Origin: Thauera sp. 28
Lineage (GTDB): Bacteria > Pseudomonadota > Gammaproteobacteria > Burkholderiales > Rhodocyclaceae
Length of the DNA: 64,000 bases
Reading direction: 5' to 3'
Assembly (NCBI RefSeq): GCF_000310145.2
Contig: NZ_AMXA01000005.1
Span: 1 to 64,000, forward strand
The notes beneath the pieces are model-generated. The model did not search any database. It was given only the letters and a program-made list of their open reading frames with translations, and was not told the DNA's origin. The position numbers were made by a program, and so were the translations under genes. Positions 10,446 through 19,226 of this stretch are shown piece by piece. Position 1 is the first letter of the stretch. The number at the start of each line of letters is the position of its first letter.

Positions 10446-12077
10446 TCAGCCCGTACGCGGCTCCGAGGCCAGGCCCTTGATCACCGCCACCGCCGACATC
10501 AGCAGCACGATGGTAAACGGCAGGCCGGTCGACACCGCCATCGCCTGCAAGGCCACCAGACCACCGCCAAGAATCAGCGCAACCGCCACCAGCCCTTCGA
10601 AGGTGCACCAGAACACGCGCTGAGGCATCGGCGCATCCACCTTGCCGCCTGCGGAGATGACGTCGATCACCAGCGACCCGGAGTCGGACGAGGTGACGAA
10701 GAACACGACCACGAGCACGATGGCGACGAACGAGGTGATCGAGGCCAGCGGCAGCGCGTCGAGCATGGTGAATAGCTGCAGGGGCAAGGCGGCGCCGGCG
10801 GCAGCCTCGTAGCCATCCCTGACGAGCTGGCTGATCGCGGTCTCGCCGAATACCGTCATCCACATCACGCAGGCCAGCGAGGGCACGATCAGCACCGAGA
10901 CGATGAACTCGCGCACCGTGCGCCCACGCGACACGCGTGCAATGAACATGCCGACGAAGGGCGACCAGGAGATCCACCATGCCCAGTAGAAGGCGGTCCA
11001 GCCCTGCGAGAAGTTGGCATCGTCACGCCCGATCGGGTTGGCGAGCGCGGGCAGGTTCTGCAGGTAGGCGCCGAGATTGGAGAAGAAGCCGGTCAGGATC
11101 GCCAGCGTGGGCCCCACTGCTACCACGAACAGCAACAGCACGACCGCGAGCACCATGTTGATCTCGGACAGGCGCTTGACCCCCGCGTCCAACCCCGCCA
11201 CCACCGACACCAGTGCAATGGCGGTGATCGCAATCACCAGCACGACCTGGGTGGTGTTGCCGAGCGGTACGTCGAACAGGTAGTTGAGCCCCGCCGAGGC
11301 CTGCGCGGCGCCGAAGCCGAGCGAGGTGGCCAGGCCGAACAGTGTGGCAAATACGGCAAGGATGTCGATGACGTGCCCCGGCCAGCCCCATACACGCTCG
11401 CCGAGCAGCGGATAGAACACCGAGCGCACGGTCAGCGGCAGACCCTTGTTGAAGGAAAACAGGGCCAGGCCGAGCGCCAGGATGGCGTAGATCGCCCACG
11501 GGTGCAGCGCCCAGTGGTAGATGGTCGCTGCCATGGCGAGACGGGTCGCCGCCTCGGCATCGCCCGCTGCGGCCCCCAGAGGCGCCCAGTCGGTGCGCAC
11601 GCCGTCCTCGACCACGGTGCCGCCAAAAGCGCTGCCGAAGTGGGACAAGGGCTCGGAGACGCCGAAGAACATCAGCCCGATCCCCATGCCGGCCGCGAAC
11701 AGCATCGAGAACCAGCCGAGATAGGAGTAGTCGGGCTTCGCCTCGGTACCGCCCAGCCTGACCTTGCCGAGCGGCGACACCGCCAGGCCCAGGCAGACCA
11801 GCACGAAGACGTTGCCGGCGCTGATGAAGAACCAGTCGAGGTGTGTCGTCAGCCAGCCGCGCAGGCCACTGAAGAGGGGCTCGACATGGTTCTGGAAGGC
11901 CAGGGTGAGAATCACGAAGGCGACCACGGCGAGGCCGGAGATCGCGAATACGCGGTTGTGGATGTCGAGGCCGAGCGGCCCCACGTTAACGATGATGTTG
12001 TCCTGGCCAACCTTGTAGTCGGTGTCGATCGGATTGACCTGGCCATCGGGGGACATCGGGTCCCTGCGCTCTGTCAT
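10446..12077 (-). CDS. BCCT-family transporter (betaine/choline/carnitine type)
   Basis: 543 aa, about 12 TM helices. Family marks are the glycine-rich MGIGLMFFGVSEPLSHF segment in TM3 and the Trp-rich TM8 segment with FYWAWWISWSPFVGMFIARVSRGR. BCCT carriers take up compatible solutes such as glycine betaine by Na+ or H+ symport, or exchange carnitine-like substrates. The C-terminal tail is short, without the long regulatory extension of osmosensing members such as BetP. Substrate specificity is not predictable here. It heads the operon containing the cNMP/CBS/DUF294 protein and the exonuclease. Confidence 0.88.
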   Translation of the reverse strand: MTERRDPMSPDGQVNPIDTDYKVGQDNIIVNVGPLGLDIHNRVFAISGLAVVAFVILTLAFQNHVEPLFSGLRGWLTTHLDWFFISAGNVFVLVCLGLAVSPLGKVRLGGTEAKPDYSYLGWFSMLFAAGMGIGLMFFGVSEPLSHFGSAFGGTVVEDGVRTDWAPLGAAAGDAEAATRLAMAATIYHWALHPWAIYAILALGLALFSFNKGLPLTVRSVFYPLLGERVWGWPGHVIDILAVFATLFGLATSLGFGAAQASAGLNYLFDVPLGNTTQVVLVIAITAIALVSVVAGLDAGVKRLSEINMVLAVVLLLFVVAVGPTLAILTGFFSNLGAYLQNLPALANPIGRDDANFSQGWTAFYWAWWISWSPFVGMFIARVSRGRTVREFIVSVLIVPSLACVMWMTVFGETAISQLVRDGYEAAAGAALPLQLFTMLDALPLASITSFVAIVLVVVFFVTSSDSGSLVIDVISAGGKVDAPMPQRVFWCTFEGLVAVALILGGGLVALQAMAVSTGLPFTIVLLMSAVAVIKGLASEPRTG

Positions 12078-12244
12078 TCCAGCTCCTTGTCGTTATATGA
12101 AGGGAGGCCGCAGCACTTGCGGCACGAGCCGTAACGGGTCGAGCGAGGCATTTTAACATTTGTCCAAATTAAATTTGCCTAGTTTTTAAAATACCCTTTA
12201 CCCGCCGCACACCGGCCAACGGACGCCCCCCGCACAGACTCGGC

Positions 12245-12250
12245 TAGAAT
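12245..12250 (+). promoter_or_regulatory. Candidate -10 element upstream of the PTS genes
   Basis: TAGAAT, 21 bp before the EIIA start. No clear -35 is found at the usual distance. A GGAG Shine-Dalgarno lies between it and the ATG. Confidence 0.35.
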
Positions 12251-12271
12251 CACGCCCAGCGGAGAACGGAC

Positions 12272-12661
12272 ATGATCGGCATCTTTCTGATAACGCATGG
12301 CACGCTGGGCGAATCGCTCATCCAGTGCTGCTGCCATGTACTCAACAAACGGCCTGTGCAGATCGCGCAGCTTGGCGTATCGGCGCAGGACGACCCCCTG
12401 GACGTGCTGCCGCTGGCGCGCAACATGCTGGGCTGGGTCGATGGCGGCGAAGGCGTGCTCGTGCTCACCGACATCTACGGCGCCACGCCGAGCAACATCG
12501 CGGCCAAGCTGGTGATGCCGGGCCGCATCGAACTGGTCGCCGGCGTGAACCTGCCGATGCTGCTGCGCGTACTGACCTATCGCGAACGTGACATGCCGAC
12601 CCTGGTCAAGCGTGCGGTATCGGGCGCCTGCGACGGCGTCCTGCACGTCGACGCCAACTGA
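12272..12661 (+). CDS. PTS EIIA component, mannose family
   Basis: 129 aa. A complete EIIA(Man)-type domain with the phosphorylated histidine at His9 (LITHGTLG) and the LTDIYGATPSNIA segment of the family. It accepts phosphate from HPr. EIIB and EIIC partners are absent here and the next genes are HPr and enzyme I, so the set most likely forms a regulatory phosphorelay rather than a sugar uptake system, as known in several betaproteobacteria. The ATG is preceded by GGAG at good spacing. Confidence 0.9.
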   Translation: MIGIFLITHGTLGESLIQCCCHVLNKRPVQIAQLGVSAQDDPLDVLPLARNMLGWVDGGEGVLVLTDIYGATPSNIAAKLVMPGRIELVAGVNLPMLLRVLTYRERDMPTLVKRAVSGACDGVLHVDAN

Positions 12662-12708
12662 ACGCGAAGAATAACGAGGACACGGGAAAACCCGGGGGAG
12701 ACGAGTCC

Positions 12709-12978
12709 ATGCCAAGAGCGGACGCCGACATCATCAACAAGCTCGGCCTGCACGCACGTGCGTCGGCCAAGCTCACCCAGCTCGCCAGCAATTACCCGTG
12801 CGAGGTCTGGCTCGAGCGCAACGGCCGCCGCGTCAACGCCAAGAGCATCATGGGCGTGATGATGCTGGCCGCCGCCAAGGGCAGCACGATCACGATCGAC
12901 ACCGAAGGCGAGCAGGCCGACGACGCCCTGCGGGCGATCCGGGACCTGGTCGCGGACCGCTTCGGCGAAGGGGAGTGA
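12709..12978 (+). CDS. ptsH: HPr phosphocarrier protein
   Basis: 89 aa. The active-site histidine is His15 in KLGLHARASAK. The regulatory serine is Ser46 (AKSIMGVMML), as in HPr proteins that are targets of HPr kinase. HPr passes phosphate from enzyme I to EIIA. The gene lies 47 bp downstream of EIIA and its stop is almost contiguous with the enzyme I start. Confidence 0.95.
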   Translation: MPRADADIINKLGLHARASAKLTQLASNYPCEVWLERNGRRVNAKSIMGVMMLAAAKGSTITIDTEGEQADDALRAIRDLVADRFGEGE

Positions 12979-12979
12979 G

Positions 12980-14710
12980 ATGCCTTTCACTGTCCACGGC
13001 CTCCCGGTCTCGCAGGGCATCGCGATCGGCCATGTGCACCTGATCTCCCACGCCCTGCTCGAGGTCAACCACTACCACGTCGCGCCGCGCCACATCGAGG
13101 ACGAGCTCGCGCGCCTGGACGAGGCCGTCGCCACCGTGCAGGGCGAACTCGTCGGCCTCAAGGCGGTCACCACCTCGGGCCAGGCCCACAGCGAAGTCGG
13201 CGCATTCGTCGACCTGCAGCTGATGATGCTGGCCGATCCGATGCTGGTCGACGCCGCCCGCCAACTCGTCGAATCGCGCCGCTGCAACGCAGAGTGGGCG
13301 CTGGTGCAGCAGATGGAGCACCTGGTCGAGCAGTTCCGTCAGATCGAGGACCCCTATCTACGCGAGCGCCAGGCCGATGTCGTTCAGGTGATCGAGCGCC
13401 TGGTCAAGGTCCTGCTCGGCCATCCCGGCCACCTGCCGCCCAAGCGGCGCGACGGTCTGGGCACCATCGTCGTCGCCCACGACCTGTCACCGGCCGACAC
13501 CATCGGTTTTCGCGACCACAACATCGCCGGCTTCGTCACCGACGTCGGCGGGCCGACCAGCCACACCGCGATCGTTGCCCGCAGCCTCAAGATCCCCGCT
13601 GTGGTCGGCCTGCACCATGTGCGCGACCTGCTCGAGGACGATGAGCTCGTCATCGTCGACGGCACGCGCGGCGTCATCATCGTCGCCCCCGGCGACGAGA
13701 TCATCGAGGAGTACCGCCTGCGCCGCAGCGAGCTGGAGATCGAACGCTCCAAGCTCAACCGCTTGCGCGACACGCGCGCCACCACGCTGGACGGCGAAAC
13801 CATCAACCTGATGGCCAACATCGAGGGCCCCAAGGACCTGCCCGCGGTCAAGTCCGCCAACGCCGACGGCATCGGCCTGTACCGGACCGAGTTCCTCTTC
13901 ATCGGCCGCGACAACCTGCCCGACGAGGACGAGCAGTACGAGGCCTACCGCGCCGTCGTCAAGGCGATGCCGAGCAAGCCGGTCACCATCCGCACCTTCG
14001 ACGTCGGCAACGACAAGGCGCTCAACGGCGTGCACTCGCGCATGGAGCCCAACCCCGCGCTCGGCCTGCGCGCGGTGCGCTACTCGCTGTCCGAACCCAA
14101 GATGTTCCTCACCCAGCTGCGCGCACTGCTGCGCGCGTCGGCGCACGGCAAACTGCAGATCATGGTGCCGATGCTCGCCCACGCCCAGGAGATCGACCAA
14201 TGCCTTGCCCTGATCGAAAAGGCCAAGGCTGAACTGCGCGCCGAGAAGCTCAAGTTCGACGAAGGCGTGCAGATCGGCGGCATGATCGAAGTCCCCGCGG
14301 CCGCGTTGTCGCTCGGCATGTTCATCCGCCGCCTCGCCTTCCTGTCGATCGGCACCAACGACCTCATCCAGTACACGCTGGCGATCGACCGTTCGGACGA
14401 GGCGGTGGTACACCTCTACGACCCGCTCCACCCCGCGGTGCTCAAGCTCATCGCCGGCACCATCGCCACCGGCGCCCGCTACGGCCTGCCCGTGTCGGTG
14501 TGCGGCGAGATGGCAGGCGACCTCGCCTACACCGAGTTGCTGCTCGGCATGGGCCTGCGCAACTTCTCTATGCATCCGGGCAACATCCTCGAGATCAAGC
14601 AACAGATCCTGCGCGCCGACCTCGGCGAACTCGCACCCAAGGTGCAGCGCATCCTCAAGATGGACGAACCTGCGCGCATCCGCGAGGCGGTCGAACGACT
14701 GGTGGCCTGA
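12980..14710 (+). CDS. ptsI: PTS enzyme I (phosphoenolpyruvate-protein phosphotransferase)
   Basis: 576 aa, the usual enzyme I length. The phosphohistidine domain carries His195 in GGPTSHTAIVARS. The C-terminal PEP-binding barrel has GIGLYRTEFLF, the GTNDLIQYTLAIDR segment and the catalytic Cys in VSVCGEMAGD. It autophosphorylates from PEP and charges HPr. It ends the EIIA-HPr-EI operon. No enzyme II permease is present in the window. Confidence 0.95.
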   Translation: MPFTVHGLPVSQGIAIGHVHLISHALLEVNHYHVAPRHIEDELARLDEAVATVQGELVGLKAVTTSGQAHSEVGAFVDLQLMMLADPMLVDAARQLVESRRCNAEWALVQQMEHLVEQFRQIEDPYLRERQADVVQVIERLVKVLLGHPGHLPPKRRDGLGTIVVAHDLSPADTIGFRDHNIAGFVTDVGGPTSHTAIVARSLKIPAVVGLHHVRDLLEDDELVIVDGTRGVIIVAPGDEIIEEYRLRRSELEIERSKLNRLRDTRATTLDGETINLMANIEGPKDLPAVKSANADGIGLYRTEFLFIGRDNLPDEDEQYEAYRAVVKAMPSKPVTIRTFDVGNDKALNGVHSRMEPNPALGLRAVRYSLSEPKMFLTQLRALLRASAHGKLQIMVPMLAHAQEIDQCLALIEKAKAELRAEKLKFDEGVQIGGMIEVPAAALSLGMFIRRLAFLSIGTNDLIQYTLAIDRSDEAVVHLYDPLHPAVLKLIAGTIATGARYGLPVSVCGEMAGDLAYTELLLGMGLRNFSMHPGNILEIKQQILRADLGELAPKVQRILKMDEPARIREAVERLVA

Positions 14711-14855
14711 CGCTCACACAGAAAACGCCGTCTGCCGGTACCGGGCGAAGCGGATGTTGCGTAAGCCCAACTTGGGCGAAAAGACCCTGAGGCCCACGTG
14801 GCCTTGGTGCTAATCTTGAGCGCAGGATGCACTCGCACGCTCAGGAGACAAGAAC

Positions 14856-17051
14856 ATGAAAACCAGCAGCAAAAAAACCCGCTCGATGCTTCGCCCCAGC
14901 GTGCTGGCCTTGGCCATTGCGACGGGGTTCCCCCTGATTGCTTCGGCCCAAGCAAGCCTTCCCGCGGAATTCACCGTCCTAGGCTCGCTGGGAGGCGACT
15001 ACAACCGCCTCGGCAGCTACTACAACAGCCGTGTAGTCTCCGCGGATGGCACGGTCGTCATCGGTTACGGGCAAACGACGGATGGCTACTACAACGCCTT
15101 CCGGTGGACCGCTGCCGACGGCATTGCCAGCCTGGGGACCCTGGGTGGCAACTACAGTTACGCCCACAGCATGTCCGCCGATGGCGGCGTGGTGGTCGGG
15201 CAGAGCTACCTCACCGACTGGAGCGACTCCCGCGCCTTCCGCTGGACCGAGGCCACCGGCATGATCGATCTCGGCACCCTGGGCGGCAACTACAGCTATG
15301 CCTACGGTGTCTCCGCGGACGGTAGCGTGGTTGTCGGACAGGCCCGCACGGCGATGAACCAGGACCGCGCCTTCCGCTGGACGGAGACCACCGGCATGGT
15401 CGATCTGGGCACCCTGGGCGGCAGCTACAGCTACGCGACCGGTGTGTCTGACGATGGCAATGCCGTAGCCGGATATTCATACACTGCAGCAAGCCATGGC
15501 CATGCATTCCGCTGGACGGAAGCGGATGGGATGGTCGACCTCGGCACCCTGGGCGGCACCTACAGCTACGCATACGGTATTTCCGGCGACGGCAGCGCAG
15601 TGGTCGGCCACGCGGACACAGATAGCGGACACTCGCACGCCTTCCGCTGGACCGAGGCCTCCGGCATGACCAACCTGGGCACACTGGGTGGCAACTGGAG
15701 CTACGCCTACCGGGTCAACATCGACGGCAGCGTCGTGATCGGATACGCGCGCACCGAAGAGGACCATTACCATGCCTTCCGCTGGACCGAGGCGGGCGGC
15801 ATGGCCGACCTCGGCACCCTGGGCGGCAACTATAGCTGGGCGAGCGGGCTCTCGGACGACGGCAGCGTCGTGGTCGGAGTCACGTACGACGCAGACTCGA
15901 TCTACCAGCCCTTCCGCTGGACGGCCGCAACGGGCATGCAGTCGGTGTCGGACTGGCTGGCGGGCGCGGGCGTGACCACGCCCGAAGGCTGGCGGCTGGC
16001 AGACGGTGGCGAGGTCGGCGTGAATAGCCTCGGCAACGTCATGGTCGGCACCGGTCGGGATGCAGAGGGGCGCAATCAGGTGTGGCTCGCACGAGTGGGT
16101 CACGGCAGCGGCATCATCAGCGTGCAGGACTGGCTGCGCAGCGTCTCCGGCGCCGGCCAGGCATTCCATTCCGGCTTGCAACTGACCAACCTGCCGCTCA
16201 ATGGCGCCCACCATCGCCCGCTGATGAGCTATCCACAGCTCGGCAGCACGAACTGTTTCTGGGCGACCGGCGATCTCGCCCGACACGAGAACAAGGATGC
16301 CCGCGTTGGCACGGGCGAGGTGGGTGTGTGCACCGACTTCGCTGGCGGCGCCGTGCGCGCCGGGGTCGGAGTCGGCATCGGACGCCAGACTCAGGATCTC
16401 GCCTTTGGCGGCCGCAGCAAGGTCGACGGCCAGTTCCTGGTGGGCGAGGTGAACTGGCGCCCTGAAGGCTCCCCCATCGTCGGCTCCGTCACCGCAGTGC
16501 TCGGTGATTGGGATGCCGATATCCGGCGCGGCTACATGAACGGCACGACGCAGGAACGTTCGAGCGGCAGCCCGGACGTCGACGCACTCGCACTGCGCTT
16601 GCGTGCGGACTGGTTCGACGCCGCACGGCTGGGCTCGGCGACACTGACGCCCTGGGCCTCTTACACCTGGAGCCGGGTCAAGGTCGACGGCTACACTGAG
16701 AGCGGCGGCGCTTTCCCCGCTACCTTTGACGGCCAGAAACATAACGCCGACGAGCTCCGCCTCGGCGTCGCCGCCGACTGGAGCTTGACGCCGGCGACCG
16801 GGGTCCGCGGCACGATCGAGACCGTTCATCGCCTCGACGACCGTGGCCCGGCGCTATCTGGCAGCGAGGCGAGCGGTCTGCTCAGCTTCAACGAGCCAGG
16901 CGCCCGCATCCGCAAGAACTGGCAGCGTGTCGGCGTCGATGTGGATCACCGCATCAAGCCGAACATGGTTGTGACCGTGTCGGCGCATGCCGCCACCTCC
17001 GGCGAGGACCCGAGCTACTCCGCCGCGGTTTCGCTGCGCCTCGGCTTCTGA
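14856..17051 (+). CDS. HAF-repeat autotransporter
   Basis: 731 aa. Signal peptide to about residue 31 (ends SAQA). The passenger (about residues 40-370) consists of seven copies of a 46-residue HAF unit with the pattern LGTLGGNYSYA...SADGSVVVG...AFRWTE. The rest is a C-terminal autotransporter beta-domain of about 280 residues (alternating strands such as WASYTWSRVKVDGY and ending AAVSLRLGF with a terminal Phe). It is therefore a type V secreted surface protein. HAF-repeat proteins have no assigned molecular function. CAGGAGA precedes the ATG. The gene stands alone and ends at a hairpin terminator. Confidence 0.85.
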   Translation: MKTSSKKTRSMLRPSVLALAIATGFPLIASAQASLPAEFTVLGSLGGDYNRLGSYYNSRVVSADGTVVIGYGQTTDGYYNAFRWTAADGIASLGTLGGNYSYAHSMSADGGVVVGQSYLTDWSDSRAFRWTEATGMIDLGTLGGNYSYAYGVSADGSVVVGQARTAMNQDRAFRWTETTGMVDLGTLGGSYSYATGVSDDGNAVAGYSYTAASHGHAFRWTEADGMVDLGTLGGTYSYAYGISGDGSAVVGHADTDSGHSHAFRWTEASGMTNLGTLGGNWSYAYRVNIDGSVVIGYARTEEDHYHAFRWTEAGGMADLGTLGGNYSWASGLSDDGSVVVGVTYDADSIYQPFRWTAATGMQSVSDWLAGAGVTTPEGWRLADGGEVGVNSLGNVMVGTGRDAEGRNQVWLARVGHGSGIISVQDWLRSVSGAGQAFHSGLQLTNLPLNGAHHRPLMSYPQLGSTNCFWATGDLARHENKDARVGTGEVGVCTDFAGGAVRAGVGVGIGRQTQDLAFGGRSKVDGQFLVGEVNWRPEGSPIVGSVTAVLGDWDADIRRGYMNGTTQERSSGSPDVDALALRLRADWFDAARLGSATLTPWASYTWSRVKVDGYTESGGAFPATFDGQKHNADELRLGVAADWSLTPATGVRGTIETVHRLDDRGPALSGSEASGLLSFNEPGARIRKNWQRVGVDVDHRIKPNMVVTVSAHAATSGEDPSYSAAVSLRLGF
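14979..15940 (+). repeat. Tandem 138-bp coding repeats (HAF units)
   Basis: Seven successive copies of the LG(T/S)LGG motif spaced mostly 46 codons apart, all in one reading frame of the autotransporter gene. The copies differ mainly in the variable loop just before AFRWTE. Such repeats can expand or contract by recombination. Confidence 0.85.
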
Positions 17052-17074
17052 CGGCTGCAGCCTTCGTCCTACCG

Positions 17075-17110
17075 CCACCGTGCCGGGTCCCGCCCTGGCG
17101 CGGTGGTTTT
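17075..17110 (+). terminator. Rho-independent terminator after the HAF autotransporter
   Basis: Stem CCACCGTGCC (17075-17084) pairs with GGCGCGGTGG (17097-17106), one G-T wobble, followed by TTTT. It lies 24 bp past the autotransporter stop and isolates that gene from the operon starting at 17161. Confidence 0.7.
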
Positions 17111-17160
17111 GACCTTTCTCATCCACTTCATCCGGAACCGCAGCAAGCGCCCCCCCAAGC

Positions 17161-18516
17161 ATGGACTTCGTAAGCACGATGCCTGGCCTGCACTGGCCAG
17201 CGTTGCCGGGACCAAGGGCGATCATGCGCCTCGGGCTGCTGCATCAGTTCGCAGCCACGCAATGGTGGCCTGTCGAGCGGCTGGCAAGCATGCAGTTGCG
17301 CCAGCTTGCCGAGCTCGTCGCCCACGCCCGCAAGCACAGCCCCTACTACGCCCGCACGCTCGCACACCTCCCCGCGCAACTGGACGAAAGCGCATGGCGG
17401 TCGATCCCGGTCCTCAAGCGCGACACCGTGCAGGAAGAGAAAGCGGCGCTGCGTAGTACGCATTGCCCGCAAGCGCATGGTGGTCGCGAAACCATTTTCT
17501 CTTCTGGCTCGACAGGCAAGCCGATCGCCGTCGAGCAAACCACGCTCACCCAGTTGTTCTGGGAGGCATTCACGCTTCGTGACCACGAATGGCATGCGCG
17601 TGACGTGGCGGGCAAGCTGTGTTCAATCCGCTTTTTCCCCGATGGCAGTGCCGCGCCCCCCCAGGGTGGGCGTGGCCCGAACTGGGGCAGCGCCACGGCC
17701 GACCTCGTCCGCACCGGCCCCGTTGCCATGCTGGACGTACGCTCGAGCGTCGACCAGCAGATCGCTTGGCTGGAGCGCGAACAACCCGAATACCTGCTGA
17801 CCCACCCCACGATTCTCGACACCCTTCTGCGCACCCTTGAAGACGGCAGGCCGTTGCGGCTGGAGCGCCTGCGCGAGGTCCGCACGGTAAGCGAAGCGCT
17901 GCCCGAAGGCTTGCGCGAGCGCTGCCGGCAATTGCTCGGTGTTTCCCTGACCGACATCTACAGCACGCGCGAGACGGGCTACCTCGCGCTGCAATGCCCC
18001 GAGCACGATCACTACCACCTACAGGCCGAGAACGCCCGCATCGAGATCCTCGACGCCGGCGGCCAGCCCTGCGGCCCCGGTGACATCGGACGAGTGGTGG
18101 TCACACCGCTGCACAATTTTGCCTTCCCGCTGCTACGCTACGAAGTTGGCGACTATGCCGAAGTCGGCGAACCTTGCCCCTGCGGTCGCGGCCTGCCGGT
18201 CATCAGGCGCATCCTTGGCCGCCAACGCAACATGCTGCGCCTGCCGGACGGTCGATGCCACTGGCCGATCCTGAACTACAAGGCCATGAACACCATCGTG
18301 CCATTGCGACAGCTGCGCATGATCCAGGTCGAGCTCGAGCGTATCGAGGTCGACATCGTGGCCACGCACCGACCTGATGAAGCCACGGAGCTGCGCCTCG
18401 GCGAGGAGATACAGCGCAACCTGGGCTACCCCTTCAAGCTCGAGTTTCACTATGTCGACGCCATTCCACGCTCCGCAGGCGGCAAGTTCGAGGACTTCAT
18501 GTCGCGGGTCGCATGA
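17161..18516 (+). CDS. PaaK/CapK-family adenylate-forming enzyme
   Basis: 451 aa, the family's usual size. The ATP/phosphate loop FSSGSTGKP lies at about residues 112-121, DIYSTRETGYLALQ supplies the A5-like motif, and YEVGDYAEVGEPCPCGRGLPVIRRILGR matches the A7/A8 region. These enzymes activate carboxylic acids as acyl-adenylates, often on to a CoA thioester; phenylacetate-CoA ligase is the model, but the substrate here is unknown. It is the first of three overlapping genes (next start overlaps by 4 bp). The start could be the Met at 17224 (MRLGLLHQF). No paa or capsule genes are nearby, so a dedicated small pathway is inferred. Confidence 0.8.
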   Translation: MDFVSTMPGLHWPALPGPRAIMRLGLLHQFAATQWWPVERLASMQLRQLAELVAHARKHSPYYARTLAHLPAQLDESAWRSIPVLKRDTVQEEKAALRSTHCPQAHGGRETIFSSGSTGKPIAVEQTTLTQLFWEAFTLRDHEWHARDVAGKLCSIRFFPDGSAAPPQGGRGPNWGSATADLVRTGPVAMLDVRSSVDQQIAWLEREQPEYLLTHPTILDTLLRTLEDGRPLRLERLREVRTVSEALPEGLRERCRQLLGVSLTDIYSTRETGYLALQCPEHDHYHLQAENARIEILDAGGQPCGPGDIGRVVVTPLHNFAFPLLRYEVGDYAEVGEPCPCGRGLPVIRRILGRQRNMLRLPDGRCHWPILNYKAMNTIVPLRQLRMIQVELERIEVDIVATHRPDEATELRLGEEIQRNLGYPFKLEFHYVDAIPRSAGGKFEDFMSRVA

Positions 18517-19226
18517 GTCCGCACAGTGATGAGCACATGATGACGGCGTCGATTTCACCTACCGCAAGCCTGCTGCCCAGCAACGCGGCATTGCTCGCAT
18601 TCTGGGAAACACTGCTGGCGGGCTCGCTCGCCACCCACGAGTTCGAGGACATGGTCGGCAGGCATTGGCAGGAACGACGTTTCCTGCGCCGCTGCCCGGC
18701 TGCTGTCGATCAAGTCGAGGAGATCATGCGCGCACGCCACGACCTCGAGTCCGCGGGCTATGGTCATGACATCGGCGACATGCGTTTCGAGAGCCTGCTG
18801 CTGACCCGGTCGATCGGCGGACCGTCGGCAATCCACGTGCGCGCCCCGGCCGAGCGCCACCCCGATGGCCCATTGAGGACACGCAACCGCGAACCCCATG
18901 TACACGACTCGGGGCGTATTGCGCTGATCACCGCGGACAGCGCCACGTTCTTCATCGAACATCCGGGCCGGCGAGGCGAAGCAGTACTCAGGGTGGCGGT
19001 GGCGCGCGGCGACATGCTGTTCTGGCCCGCCGGCCTCGCCCACACCTTCGATGCTGGCAAGGGATTCAGCCTGGTCTCGGCCATGGCACGCCACGTCCCG
19101 CCTGCATCCACCGAGTTCGCCTTGCCGGCGTCGGCGCTGGGACTCGATCTCGACGCCTGCGAGGCGTTCGACTACGGCGACATCGAAGCGCAGATTTCAC
19201 CTCTGCCCCCCGCTCGACACGGATGA
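18513..19226 (+). CDS. Cupin-fold protein of unknown function
   Basis: 237 aa. The C-terminal half resembles a cupin: REPHVHDSGRIAL with His129 and His131, a strand-rich core, and a second motif GDMLFWPAGLAHTF with His177, enough for a metal site. The N-terminal about 90 residues are helical with no motif I recognise. It sits between an adenylating enzyme and a SAM-fold-like protein, both joined by ATGA overlaps, so the three products are probably made in fixed ratio. A metal-dependent oxygenase or isomerase step is possible; this is inference. Confidence 0.6.
   Translation: MSPHSDEHMMTASISPTASLLPSNAALLAFWETLLAGSLATHEFEDMVGRHWQERRFLRRCPAAVDQVEEIMRARHDLESAGYGHDIGDMRFESLLLTRSIGGPSAIHVRAPAERHPDGPLRTRNREPHVHDSGRIALITADSATFFIEHPGRRGEAVLRVAVARGDMLFWPAGLAHTFDAGKGFSLVSAMARHVPPASTEFALPASALGLDLDACEAFDYGDIEAQISPLPPARHG

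Noticed and set aside
8681-10480. Long plus-strand open frame opposite the DUF294 gene
   Set aside because: A His/Gly/Val-rich frame with no domains. It is the complement of a clear multi-domain gene in GC-rich DNA.
13487-14602. Long minus-strand open frame opposite enzyme I
   Set aside because: Mirror of the ptsI codon bias, no motifs, no ribosome site. Similar mirrors lie opposite ybiT, sbcD, napA and ccmF and were dropped for the same reason.
14979-15940. Regular repeats that could look like a CRISPR or satellite array
   Set aside because: The units are 138 bp, in frame and encode the HAF motif within one large gene. No spacer/repeat structure of CRISPR size exists in the window.
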